From contig NZ_CP033204.1 in assembly GCF_022701295.1 (NCBI RefSeq), forward strand, positions 2,356,001-2,420,000: DNA of 64,000 nucleotides, in the 5' to 3' direction. Under the pieces are notes generated by a model. The model made no database searches. It saw only the letters and a program-made list of their open reading frames with translations, and was not told the DNA's origin. The stretch is from Sphingopyxis sp. YF1. GTDB lineage: Bacteria > Pseudomonadota > Alphaproteobacteria > Sphingomonadales > Sphingomonadaceae. Positions 49,318-60,900 of this stretch are shown here, one piece after another. Made by a program: the position numbers and the translations under genes. The stretch's first letter is position 1. The number at the start of each line of letters is the position of its first letter.

Positions 49318-50061
49318 TCAGGACAGCATCGCCATGCCGCCGTTCACGTGCAGCGTCTGGCCGGTGACATAGCCCGCTTCCTTCGACGCCAGATAGACGA
49401 CCGCGGCGGCGATGTCGCTGCCCTCGCCCATGCGGCCCGCCGGGATGCGCGTGTTGAGCGCCTCCTTCTGCGCGTCGGGCAGCACTTCGGTCATCGCGGT
49501 GGCGATGAAACCGGGCGCGACGCAGTTCACGGTGACGCCGCGGCTCGCCAGCTCCTGCGCCAGCGCCTTGGTCATGCCGGTCACGCCTGCCTTCGACGCC
49601 GCATAATTGGCCTGCCCCGGATTGCCGGTGGCGCCGACGACGCTGGTGATCGAGATGATGCGCCCGAAGCGCGCTTTCATCATCGGCTTCGCCGCGGCGC
49701 GTGCGAGGCGGAAATTGGCCTCGAGGTTGATGCGGATGACATCCGACCATTCGTCGTCCTTCATGCGCAGGATCAGATTGTCGCGCGTGACGCCGGCATT
49801 GTTGACGAGGATGTCGAGCTTGCCGCCGAGCGCTTCGACCGCCGCGGGAACGAGCGCGTCGACCGCGGCGCCATCGCCGAGGTCGCACGGCAAGGCGACA
49901 TGGTCGCCGCCGAGGCTGGCGCGAAAGGCTTCGAGCTTTTCGGCGTTGGAACCCGAAACCGCGAGCCGCGCGCCCTGCGCCGCGAGCGCCTGCGCGATGG
50001 CGGACCCGATGCCGCCCGAGGCGCCGGTGACGAGGGCGGTCATGCCGGTGAGGTCGAACAT
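49318..50061 (-). CDS. fabG: 3-oxoacyl-[acyl-carrier-protein] reductase
   Basis: 247 aa SDR. NADPH-dependent reduction of 3-oxoacyl-ACP in fatty-acid elongation. TGASGGIG cofactor loop, NNAG near residue 85, catalytic ITSVVG...YAASKAG (Ser-Tyr-Lys) and ARGVTVNCVAPGFIATAMTE, a FabG hallmark, with the GYVTGQTLHVNGG tail. Starts 26 bp downstream of fabD; the fabD-fabG pair supports this over a general SDR. Confidence 0.96.
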   Translation of the reverse strand: MFDLTGMTALVTGASGGIGSAIAQALAAQGARLAVSGSNAEKLEAFRASLGGDHVALPCDLGDGAAVDALVPAAVEALGGKLDILVNNAGVTRDNLILRMKDDEWSDVIRINLEANFRLARAAAKPMMKARFGRIISITSVVGATGNPGQANYAASKAGVTGMTKALAQELASRGVTVNCVAPGFIATAMTEVLPDAQKEALNTRIPAGRMGEGSDIAAAVVYLASKEAGYVTGQTLHVNGGMAMLS

Positions 50062-50086
50062 TGATGAGTCTCCCGAAATCTGGATC

Positions 50087-51025
50087 TTAGAGGGTCTTGA
50101 GCAAAGCTTCGACGTCGTCCATCGAAATGACGCTGGTCACTTCGACCTCACCCGACGCGCTGCGCTTGACCATCGGGCCGAGCACCTTGCCGCCGAATTC
50201 GACGAACTGGTGGACGCCGATATCCTCCATCGCGCCGACGCTTTCGCGCCAGCGGACGCGACCGGTGACCTGCTGGACGAGCAGGTCGCTGATGGTGTCG
50301 GCGTCGCTCACCGGGCTGGCGGTGACGTTCGCGACCACCGGGACCAGCGGCGCGGCAGGCGCGGCGGCGGCGAGCGCCTCGGCCATCGCATCCGCCGCCG
50401 CGTGCATCAGCGGGCAGTGGAAGGGCGCCGACACGGGCAGCAGCACGCCGCGCTTGATGCCATAATCCTTGACCAGCGCGACCGCGCGCTCGACCGCGCC
50501 CTTATGGCCCGAGATCACGACCTGCGACGGGTCGTTGTCGTTGGCGACGGTGCAGACCTCGCCCTCGGCGGCGGCATCGGCGAGCTTCTGCGCGGTCTCG
50601 ATATCGGCGCCGAGCAGCGCCGCCATCGCGCCGACACCGACGGGCACCGCCGCCTGCATCGCCTGCCCGCGCGTCTTCAGAAGCCGCGCGGTGGTCGCGA
50701 GGTCGAAGGCGCCCGCGGCGCAGAGCGCGCTATATTCGCCGAGGCTGTGGCCCGCGACATAATCGGCCTTGCCCGCAAGCGTCACGCCGCCTTCCTTTTC
50801 GAGCACGCGCAGAGTGGCGATCGCGTTCGCCATGATCGCCGGCTGGGCGTTTTCGGTGAGCGTCAGCTGATCCTCGGGACCCTCGCTCATCAGCTTGAAG
50901 AGATGCTGGCCGAGCGCCTCGTCGACCTCCTGGAACACCTCGCGCGCGACCGGCGATGCGTCGGCGAGCGCCTTGCCCATACCGACCGACTGGCTGCCCT
51001 GACCCGGAAAGATGAATGCGCGCAT
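50087..51025 (-). CDS. fabD: Malonyl CoA-acyl carrier protein transacylase
   Basis: 312 aa. Loads malonate onto ACP. N-terminus AFIFPGQGSQSVGMGKAL, nucleophile loop VAGHSLGEYSALCAAGA (GHSLG Ser), Arg in KTRGQAMQ and catalytic His in SAPFHCPLM. All intact. First gene of the leftward fabD-fabG operon. Confidence 0.97.
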   Translation of the reverse strand: MRAFIFPGQGSQSVGMGKALADASPVAREVFQEVDEALGQHLFKLMSEGPEDQLTLTENAQPAIMANAIATLRVLEKEGGVTLAGKADYVAGHSLGEYSALCAAGAFDLATTARLLKTRGQAMQAAVPVGVGAMAALLGADIETAQKLADAAAEGEVCTVANDNDPSQVVISGHKGAVERAVALVKDYGIKRGVLLPVSAPFHCPLMHAAADAMAEALAAAAPAAPLVPVVANVTASPVSDADTISDLLVQQVTGRVRWRESVGAMEDIGVHQFVEFGGKVLGPMVKRSASGEVEVTSVISMDDVEALLKTL

Positions 51026-51067
51026 ATTGCGTCCCCTAGCGTTTTTGAATGGGCCGCGCCTATTCGC

Positions 51068-51895
51068 TCACCCCGCGCGATGCAAGCCGAAGGGCACGAC
51101 CTTGTTCGCCGCGTCGTGGCCGATGTCGGCGCGGCCGAGGAAGGGAATGCCGGCGCGTGCGCACCAGTCCTGCGCGATCTCCTCCGCGTCCATGCCGAAC
51201 GGACGGTCGTTTTCGGGAACGTCGCTGACGCGGCCGAGGCGGAGCCCGGCGAGCCCGCGCGGACCAAGATAGCCTGCGACATGAAAGAAGGCGCGGTCGA
51301 AGGCGTAGAGATATTCGCTGACCTCCTCGACCAGCAGCACATGCCCCGCAAGGTCGGGTTCGAGCGGGGTGCCAAGCAGCATCGACAGCGTCATCAGGTT
51401 GAACGCCGCGTGGCGCGCGCCATGTTCGAGCCCCGGCTCGCACGCCGCGGGATCGCGCGCGACGAGCCAGTCGAGCGCGCGCAATACCGCGGCATCGCCG
51501 CCCTCGCGGCGCACGTCGGCGACCATCGGGCCGTGCGCGACATGGTCGAAGCCGTCGCGATAGAGGCAGGCGAGCAGATTGCCCTGGTCCGAATAGCCGA
51601 GGAAGGCCTTGCCGCGCGCGGCATCGGTCATCGCCGCGACCGCCGCTTCGGCGATGCGGCACGCGCCATAGCCGCCGCGTGCGAACCAGACCGCGTCGAT
51701 GTCGGGGCGGTTCGCCATCTCGACCAGCGCCGCGAAGCGATGCCCGTCCTCGCCCGCGAAATGACCGTGCACCGCAAAACATTGCGGGTCGAATTCGAGC
51801 TCGACGCCGGGATAGCCCAGACTCGCCAGCGCGCGCACCGCCTCGGCATCGTCGGGGAGAATGGGGGTCGAAGGAGCGACAATTCCGATGCGCAT
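51068..51895 (-). CDS. LD-carboxypeptidase, peptidase family S66
   Basis: 275 aa from MRIGIVAPSTPI. S66 enzymes trim the terminal D-Ala from murein tetrapeptides in the cytosol for recycling. Ser in GYSDQGNLL, Glu in LLVEEVSEYLY and His in ADIGHDAANKVVPFG give the Ser-Glu-His triad; ARGGYGACRI is the conserved substrate loop. Divergent from the Mpl-like ligase, which would use its tripeptide product; the intergenic DNA holds a family E repeat. Confidence 0.92.
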   Translation of the reverse strand: MRIGIVAPSTPILPDDAEAVRALASLGYPGVELEFDPQCFAVHGHFAGEDGHRFAALVEMANRPDIDAVWFARGGYGACRIAEAAVAAMTDAARGKAFLGYSDQGNLLACLYRDGFDHVAHGPMVADVRREGGDAAVLRALDWLVARDPAACEPGLEHGARHAAFNLMTLSMLLGTPLEPDLAGHVLLVEEVSEYLYAFDRAFFHVAGYLGPRGLAGLRLGRVSDVPENDRPFGMDAEEIAQDWCARAGIPFLGRADIGHDAANKVVPFGLHRAG

Positions 51896-51912
51896 GACCG
51901 GCCTATAGATTC

Positions 51913-51994
51913 CGTTCGTGTCGAGCGAAGTCGAGACACCCCGAGGGCAAGCGCCAAGTCGATGGGCATCTCGACTTCGCTCGATGCGAACGGG
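51913..51994. repeat. Family E palindromic repeat (copy 2)
   Basis: CCGTTCGTGTCGAGCGAAGTCGAGAC ends the left arm, and CATCTCGACTTCGCTCGA then TGCGAACGG the right; arms pair over ~25 bp. Confidence 0.8.
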
Positions 51995-54900
51995 AAAGGG
52001 AATGTCGCCCTGTGTTGCAAACCCTTCGCCGAGGCCATAACGCCGCGCCATGGCGGAAAACAAATCCTATTTCTTTTGCGGCATCGGCGGGTCGGGCATG
52101 CTGCCGCTGGCGATGATCGTCGCGGCGCGCGGCGCGCGGGTTTCGGGGTCGGATCGCAGCCGCGACCAGGGCCGCAGCCCCGAGAAATTCGGCTGGATCG
52201 AAGGCCGCGGCATCGCGCTGTTCCCGCAGGACGGCAGCGGCATCGCGGCGGGCCAGACGCTCGTCGCCTCGGCCGCGGTCGAGGACAGCGTGCCCGACGT
52301 CGCCGCCGCGAACGCCCTTGCCCTGCCCCGCATGACGCGCGCCGAACTCAACGCCGCGCTGTTCAACAACGCGGCGCAGGCGGTCGGGATCGGCGGCACC
52401 AGCGGCAAGTCGACCGTCACCGGCATGATCGGATGGATCCTCGAAAGCCTCGGCCGCAAGCCCACGGTGATGAACGGCGCGGTGATGCGCAATTTCGCCA
52501 GCGACGCCATGCCCTTCGCGAGCGCGCTGGTCGGTGATCCGGCGACCTATGTCAGCGAGGTCGACGAGAGCGACGGTTCGATCGCGCTCTACCGCCCCGA
52601 TGTCGCGGTGGTCACCAACATCAGCCTCGACCACAAGAGCCTCGACGAGCTGCACGCGCTGTTCGGCGATTTCGCGGCAAAGGCGCGCGTCGCGGTGATC
52701 AACGCCGACGATCCCGAATCCGCGCCGCTGCTGGCGGGCGGCAATGTGATCCGCTTCGGCTTTTCGGAAGGAGCGGCGGTGCGTGGCAGCGATTTCGAGC
52801 CGCTGCCCGACGGGTGCCGCTTCACCGTGCAGTTCGCGGGCACGCAGCGCACGGTGCGGCTGCGCATGCCGGGGCGCCACAATGCGATGAATGCGCTCGC
52901 CGCGATCGCCGCCGCGCGCGCGCTCAACATCGCGATCGGGGATTCCGCCGATGCGCTCGCAGGCTTCTCCGGGCTCGCGCGCCGTTACGAAGTGCTGGGA
53001 CAGGCCGGCGGCATCACGGTCATCGACGATTTCGCGCACAACCCCGACAAGGTCGCAGCGACCCTCGCTGCGGTCGCCGAACTGCCGGGGCGCGCCCTCT
53101 TCTTCTTCCAGCCGCACGGCTATGGCCCGCTGCGCCAGATGGGCAAGGAACTGGCGGCGAGCTTTGCCCGCGGAATGCGCGGCAGCGACAAGCTCTATGT
53201 GTGCGACCCTGTCTATTTCGGCGGCACCGTCGACCGCAGCACGGGCAGCGAGGCGCTGGTCGCCGACATCGTTGCGGGCGGCGGCGATGCGCTCCACCTG
53301 ACGACGCGTGCAAACTGCGGCGCTGCGATGCTTGACGAAGCGAAGGCGGGCGACCGCATCCTCATTCTCGGCGCGCGCGACGACACGCTGACCGACTTCG
53401 GGCGCGACTTGCTGGAACGGCTCGCCCGCGCTTGATTTTCCCGCGCGAATCTGTATAGGCGCGCCGGATTGGGGCGAGGCTCTGTGCCGTCGCCCCGATT
53501 TGCTTTGCACCAGTATCGCAGGGCAGGACGACAGCCGGAGGGGTTTCGCGATTGGCGCGGGACCAGCGATCGGCCAAATCGAAGGAAGCGCTCCATGCCG
53601 TTTTACGAGCATGTCTTTATCGCGCGTCAGGACCTGAGCCAGGCTCAGGTCGACGCGCTGGCGGAAACCGTCACCAACGTCATCGGCGAATATAAGGGCC
53701 AGGTTCACAAGACCGAAACCTGGGGCCTGAAGCAGCTCGCCTACAAGATCCAGAAGAACCGCAAGGGTCATTATGTGATGTTGTCGGCCGAAGCGCCGGG
53801 CGAAGCCGTCGCCGAGATCGAGCGCCAGGCGGCGATCAACGAAGACATCATCCGCTGGATGACCATCAAGGTCGACGAACTCGAAAAGGGTCCGTCGGTG
53901 ATGATGCGCAAGCAGGAACGTCGTGGCGGCCGTGGCGGCCGTGAACGCGACGGCGAAGAATAAGGATAACGATCATGGCACGACCCTTTTTCCGCCGCCG
54001 CAAGACCTGCCCCTTCACCGCGAAGGACGCACCGGTCATCGATTACAAGGACGTCCGCCTGCTCCAGGGTTACCTGTCGGAGCGCGGCAAGATCGTCCCG
54101 TCGCGGATCACCGCGGTGTCCACCAAGAAGCAGCGCGAGCTGGCGAAGGCGATCAAGCGCGCCCGCCATATCGGCCTGCTCCCCTACATCGTGAAGTAAG
54201 GAGGGCGGAACGATGGAAATCATCCTGCTCGAACGTATCGAGAAACTGGGCGGTATCGGCGACGTCGTCACCGTCAAGAACGGCTTTGCCCGCAACTATC
54301 TGTTGCCCAACAACAAGGCGCTGCGCGCGAACGAAGCCAACAAGAAGCTGTTCGAAGCCAACCGGTCAAAGATCGAGGCCGACAACGCCGAACGCCGCAC
54401 CGCCGCCGAAGGCCGTTCGAAGGACATCGACGGCAAGCAGGTCGTCCTGATCCGTCAGGCGTCGAACACCGGCCAGCTGTACGGTTCGGTTTCGGTGCGC
54501 GACATCGTCGACGCGCTGGTCGAGGACGGCGCCGCCGTCACCAAGGCGATGGTCGAGCTCGAGCGCCCGATCAAGTCGCTCGGCCTGTTCGACGTCAAGG
54601 TCAAGCTGCACCCCGAGGTCATCGTGACCGTCAGCGTCAACGTCGCGCGTTCGCCCGACGAGGCCGAAATGCAGAAGCAGGGCATCGACGTCATCGCCGC
54701 GATGTTCGAGGAAGAACAGGCCGAAGCGGTTGCGTCGGCGCTGGAACCCGACAGCGAAGACGAATATGAAGAGGGCACGCCCCCTTCGGACGTCGCTGCT
54801 GCGGACGCCGAGGGCGAAGAAGCCTGATCGCTTCCCGCTCGCGAGAGACAGAAAAGGCTCCGGAACATCGTTCCGGAGCCTTTTTCTTTCGACTGCTGCA

Positions 54901-57900
54901 AGCTTGCAAGGCGGGTTTGGGGTGGGAAGCGGATCCCGACCATTTCCGGTCGTCATTCCGGCGAAAGCCGGGATCTCACCGGTTCATCATGGCTTGTGGG
55001 CGGGATCCCGGCTTTCGCCAGGATGACGGAAAATGACCAACGCCAGCCCTCCCTGCGCGCCCGCGAAAGCCGGGGCCCAGTGCAGGAACACGCCGGGTTC
55101 GTGCCGGCATTCCGGACCCCGGCTTTCGCCGGGGTGCACATCTCTAGCGGCGACTAACGGTCGTTTGCCGTCATTCCATCCGTCCTCTCGGACTTGAAGG
55201 GGATTCGTCCCTGCAACGCAGCGACAAGGAACCCCGTATCAAATCCCGGGTAACAACAAGAGACGGCCCCGACCGGCCGGAACCCGCCGTCTCGCCTCAA
55301 TCGACATGCTCGGGTTTGCCCTTGGTCGAACCGCGGGCGAAATCCTCAAGCTGTTTTTCGGTCATACTCCGGACCATTTCCTTCGACGCGCCCTTGAGCT
55401 TCGACTTGGGCGTATCGCCGCGCTTGGCGCTCAGTGCGGCTCCGGCGGCTTTCTGCTGGGCTTTGGACCTGGCTGGCATCGGCTTTCTCCTGCCTGCCCC
55501 CTATCCGTTAACGATCGTCCCGCCGTTGGGATGCAGCACCTGGCCCGACATATAGCTGCTGTCGTCGCAGGCGAGGAACAGAAAGCACGGTGCAACCTCA
55601 TTGGGCTCGCCCGGGCGCTTCATCGGCGTGCTTTCGCCAAAGGTCGCTATCTTGTCGGCGGGCGCACCGCCACGCGGGTTGAGCGGGGTCCAGATCGGTC
55701 CCGGTGCGACCGCATTGACGCGAATCCCCTTTGCGACCAGATTTTCGCTGAGCGAGCGCGTGAAGGCGGTAATCGCTCCTTTGGTGGCGCTGTAATCGAG
55801 CAGGCCGCCCGATCCCCGGTACATGGTAACGCTGGTGCAATTGACGATCGCCGCCCCCTTCCCGAGGTACGGCAGCGCGGCTTGCACGAGATAGAACATA
55901 CCGAAGATGTTCGTCGCAAAGGTGCGCTCAAGCTGTTCGGGGCTGATGTCCCGAATGTCCTCGGCGGGATGCTGCTCGCCGGCATTGTTGACGAGGATGT
56001 CGAGGCGGCCGAGCTTCGCCACTGCCTTCTCCACGATCCTGGAGCCCGCACCCGGCTTGCCGACGTCGGCCTTGATACTGACCGCGCGGCGCCCCTCGCC
56101 CTCGACGATCGCTACGGTGTCGTCGGCGTCGCTCCTGTTGCTGTGATAAACGATGGCGAGATCGGCGCCCTCGCGCGCGAAGAGCGCGCAGACCGCACGC
56201 CCGATACCGCTGTCGCCGCCGGTGACGATCGCGACCTTGCCCGCAAGCCGTCCCGATCCCGGATAACGCGGCTGCCATCGGGGCGCGCGATCAAGATCGG
56301 CCTCGCGATCCGCCGGGGGCCTGACGATCGTCTTGCCGGTGCCGATCTCCTTCTTCAACTTCGCCGCCGCGCGCTTCTTGCCCTTCTTGTCCGCTGCGGT
56401 TTCGCCGACCTTGCCGGCCCGGGGGGATTTGGCCATCGTGTCGTTCCTACCTACCCGCCCGAAGGTCGGCGGCGAATTCGGGCTTGGCGGCGCGTAAAAG
56501 CGCGGCGGTCACGGGTAGATTGATGCGATAGTCGCCCTCCGCATAGGCGCCGATCTCGTAGGGCGCGATGGCGATCGTCATCCGGTCGAGGCGCCGCCCG
56601 TCGGACGATCCGAGCCAGATCGTCTGCGCCGAAGCCGGCGGGCATTTCGCGAAGACCGAGTCGGCCTCATCGGGCGGCTGGATACCCTTCGCAGCCTTCG
56701 CGCGCTTGATCGCGGCGCAGAAGTCATCGCGGATCGCCGCATCGAATGCCTCTCCGCTGACGAACAGGTCGAGCGGCTTGATCCGCGCCGCGTGATTGCG
56801 ATCCCAGAGCAGCGTGTCGAAATTCGTCATGCCATGCGCGCCGCCCGTATAGGTCGAAATCTCGCTCGACAGGCTGAGAAAACGCGGTGTGTCGGTGACA
56901 CGCTGCCACGCCTGGAGGTGACTGTGCGGGCGGTACGGAAACCCTTCCTTCTTCGCCAGCGCCTGATCACGCCGCGATTCCGCCGCGAGCGCATCGCGCT
57001 TGGCCGCACGATCAGCGTCGAGCCATTCCGCCAGCCCGGGAAGCGCGGCCGCCTCTTTCGGATAGCTGTAGGCGAACTCGAACAGTTCGCCCTCCTCCCT
57101 GACATTCGATGCGACGGCGTTCGCCGCTTTCAAATTTTCAGCCGCACTCGGCGGAGCACCGGGCACGGCGGCAGCGGCCGCCTTTTCAGCAGGCGTCGGT
57201 TCGGGTTCACCCGAACAGGCGGCCAGGATCAGCACCAGCGGCGCAAGGGCCGCAGCGAAACGGGAGGGATGTGAAAGCTTCATGCGCGGATAACGCCGGG
57301 AATCGACAAAGTTTCCCTGCAGGCCTAGCAGTTTTGCATGACCGACTATTCCGACCTGATCCAGCCCGACAAGGGGCAGGATGCCCGTATGATCCACCTT
57401 GTCGACAAGGCGAGCTACGACAGCTGGCTGAAGGGACGAAGCGCGCGCGAACGCGCCGCACTCGCCGCGGCGGCCTACAAACCCGAAGCTTTTGCGCATG
57501 CGATCCTGCCCGGCGACGGCCCGGAGGACTGGTCGGTCGTCACCGCGGTGGCCGACAGCGACAATCTGTCGGCCTGGTGCCTCGCCAAGCTGGGACAGCT
57601 CTTGCCCGAGGGACGCTACCGCCTCGACGGCCGCCAGCCCGGCAAGGCGCTGTTCGGCTGGATGAGCGGCCAATATCGTTTCGACCGCTACCGTCCCAAG
57701 GCCGAAGCGCGCGGGACCCGCGTCCTGCTGACCGGCGACGTCGGCGCGATCGCCCCGATGGTCGCCGAAATGCGCGCAACGGCGCTGGTCCGCGACATGG
57801 TCAACACGCCCGCCGCCGACATGGGGCCCGCCGCGATCGAGAAGGAAGCCGAACGCATCGCCAAAGCGCATGGCGCCACGGTTGCCGTGACCAAGGGCGA

Positions 57901-60900
57901 AGCGCTCGAGCAGGGCTTTCCGATGATCCACGCCGTCGGGCGGGCGGCGGCGAAACATCATGCGCCGCGGCTGATCGAGATCGAGTGGGGCAAACCCGAT
58001 CACCCGCGCGTCGCGCTCGTGGGCAAGGGCATCAGTTTCGACAGCGGTGGGCTCGACATCAAGCCGTCGGCGGGCATGCGCCTGATGAAGAAGGACATGG
58101 GCGGCGCGGCGCATGTGCTGGCGCTCGCCGAACTGGTGATGGCGAGCGGGCTGCCGGTGCGCCTCCATTGCCTTGTCGCGGCGGCCGAAAATGCGATCTC
58201 GGCCGATGCCTTTCGTCCGGGCGACGTGCTGACCAGCCGGCTCGGCCTGACGGTCGAGGTCGGCAATACCGATGCCGAGGGCCGGCTGGTGCTCGGCGAC
58301 GCGCTCGCGAAGGCGAGCGAGGGCAAGCCCGAACTGATCGTCGATTTCGCGACGCTGACCGGGGCCGCCCGCGTCGCGCTCGGCCCCGACCTGCCGCCGC
58401 TCTTCGCCAATGACGACGCGCTGGCAGAAGCCATGCTGGCGGGCGGGATCGACCGCGACGACCCGCTGTGGCGCATGCCGCTGTGGGACGGCTATGCCGA
58501 ATTGCTCGAAACCGACATCGCCGACCTCGGCAATGCTGGCTCCTCGCCCTTCGCCGGTACGATCACCGCCGCGCTGTTTCTCAAGCGCTTCGTCGGCGAA
58601 GGCATCGTCTGGGCGCATCTCGACACCTTCGCGTGGCGTCCGTCGGCAAAGCCCGGACGGCCCAAGGGCGGCGCCGCGCTCGGGCTGCGCGCCGCATGGG
58701 CGATGCTGCAGGCGCGCTACGACCGTCGGCGCAAGAGCGATCCGGCTTGATCAAGGTGGCACCGCTGGTCTAATGCGCCGCGATTGTCCGCCCGATGGCG
58801 GTCTCACGAAATATCGGACACAGAATTGACAGCAGAAGGTGGCGAATATCTGGCGGCGAGCCGCGTGCGCATGGGACGCCCCGGCGTCGTCGGTGCCGGG
58901 CGCGACCGCTTCGGGCTGACCGGCACGTCGCAGGCTTTTGATCCGCGCATCGTCGCCATTCGTCCCGACCTGGCCGACATTGCCGTCGCGGGACAGCATT
59001 TTGCCCCCCATTATGCCGCGCCGATGATGACGAGCTGCCTGTTGCCCTCGGCCGTCCTGCGCGGATCGCCGTCGCTCGACGCCGACCAGACCAGCGAACT
59101 CCTCTTCGGCGAGGGGTTTGCGCTGCTCGATCTGACCGGCGGCTGGGCGTGGGGCTATTGCCTCGCCGACCATTATGTCGGCTATCTCGCCGCCGACGCA
59201 CTTGGCTCGCCGATCGCCCCGAGCCACCGGGTCGCGGCAGCCGAAGCGATCCTGCACAGCGCGCCCGATGCCGCGGCAGGCGGCACGGCGATCCTGCCCC
59301 GCGGCGCGCTGGTCATGGGCAGCGTCGAGGGCGAATGGCTCGCCACCGCGCACGGCTATCTGCCGCTTGCCGCGCTTGTCGACGCCGGCGCGAAGAGCGC
59401 AGACCCGGCCGGCATCGCCGAAGCCCTGACCGGCGCACCCTATCTGTGGGGCGGACGCACCGCCAATGGCATCGACTGTTCGGGCCTCGTCCAGCTGGCA
59501 TGGGCGGCGGCGGGCGTACAATTGCCGCGCGACAGCGATCTTCAGTTCGCCGCGCTCGGCCCCGACAAGGACGTGCTCCCCGGCGAGCTCGCGCGCGGCG
59601 ACCTTGTCTTCTTTCCCGGGCACGTCGGTATCATGACCGACGATCGCAACATCATCCATGCGAGCCGACGATGGATGGCCGTCCAGACCGAACCGCTCGC
59701 CGACGTGATCGCACGCTCGGCGGCCAAGGATCATGACCCGCCGGTGCGCGGATACAAAAGACTGCGATAATTTATGACACAGACGGTTTTCATCGACGGC
59801 GCGGCGGGAACGACGGGCCTCGAAATCGCCGAGCGGCTGGCCGGGCGCAGCGAATTCAGCCTGGTCACGCTGGACGAGGCACGGCGCAAGGATGCCGCCG
59901 CGCGCCGCGAGGCGCTGAACGACGCCGATTTTGTCATCCTCTGCCTGCCCGACGCGGCGGCGATCGAGGCGGTGTCGATGATCGCCAACACCCGCACCAA
60001 GGTGATCGACGCCTCGACCGCGCATCGGGTTGCGGCGGGCTGGACCTACGGCTTTCCCGAACTGAACGCCAGACAGCACGCCGCTGTCGCCGCGGCGGCG
60101 CGGGTGAGCAATCCCGGCTGCTATCCGACCGGCTTCCTTGCGCTCATCGCGCCGCTGGTGGCGGCGAAGATTGTCGCGAAGGACGCGCGGCTGAGCGTCA
60201 ACGCGGTGTCGGGCTATTCGGGCGGCGGCAAAGAATTGATCGCGCGCTTCGAGACCGAAACCGACATCGGCTTTCGCAGCTATGGCCTGTCGCTCGGCCA
60301 CAAGCATGTGCCCGAAATGCAGCAAGGCGCGGGCCTCTCCCATCCGCCGCTCTTTACCCCGGCGGTGGTGCCGGTCTATCGCGGCATGCTGGTCGAAGTG
60401 CCCCTGGCGTTCGACGCGCCGGCCGCCGATGCGGCCTATGAAGCCCTCGCGGCGCATTATGCAGGGTCGCAGCTGGTGAGCGTGCGGCGTGCGGGCGACG
60501 AGAGCGAATTGCTGCTCCGCAAGGGCGATACCGCGACCGACGCGATGGAACTGATGCTTTACGCCAGCGTCGACGGCACCCAGCTCCGGCTGGTCGCGCG
60601 GCTCGACAATCTGGGCAAGGGCGCCAGCGGCGCCTGCGTCCAGAACCTCAACATCATGGCGGGCCTGCCCGAGACTGCAGGCCTCCGGCTCTGAGCCTCA
60701 GTGCACCGTATCGAGTGCGGTTTCGATCGCCAGATAGGTGATGAGCCGTTCGATCTGGCGCCAGCGCGCGAAGTGGATGTGATTGCCGAGCGCGCGGAAC
60801 TGCTCGGCGCGCGCGGCGGCCGCGAAACCCGCCTCGTCGCCATGCTCGCGGATCAGCCGGTCGGCATCGTCGACCGTCCCCCGGTCCGCGAGAAATGGCG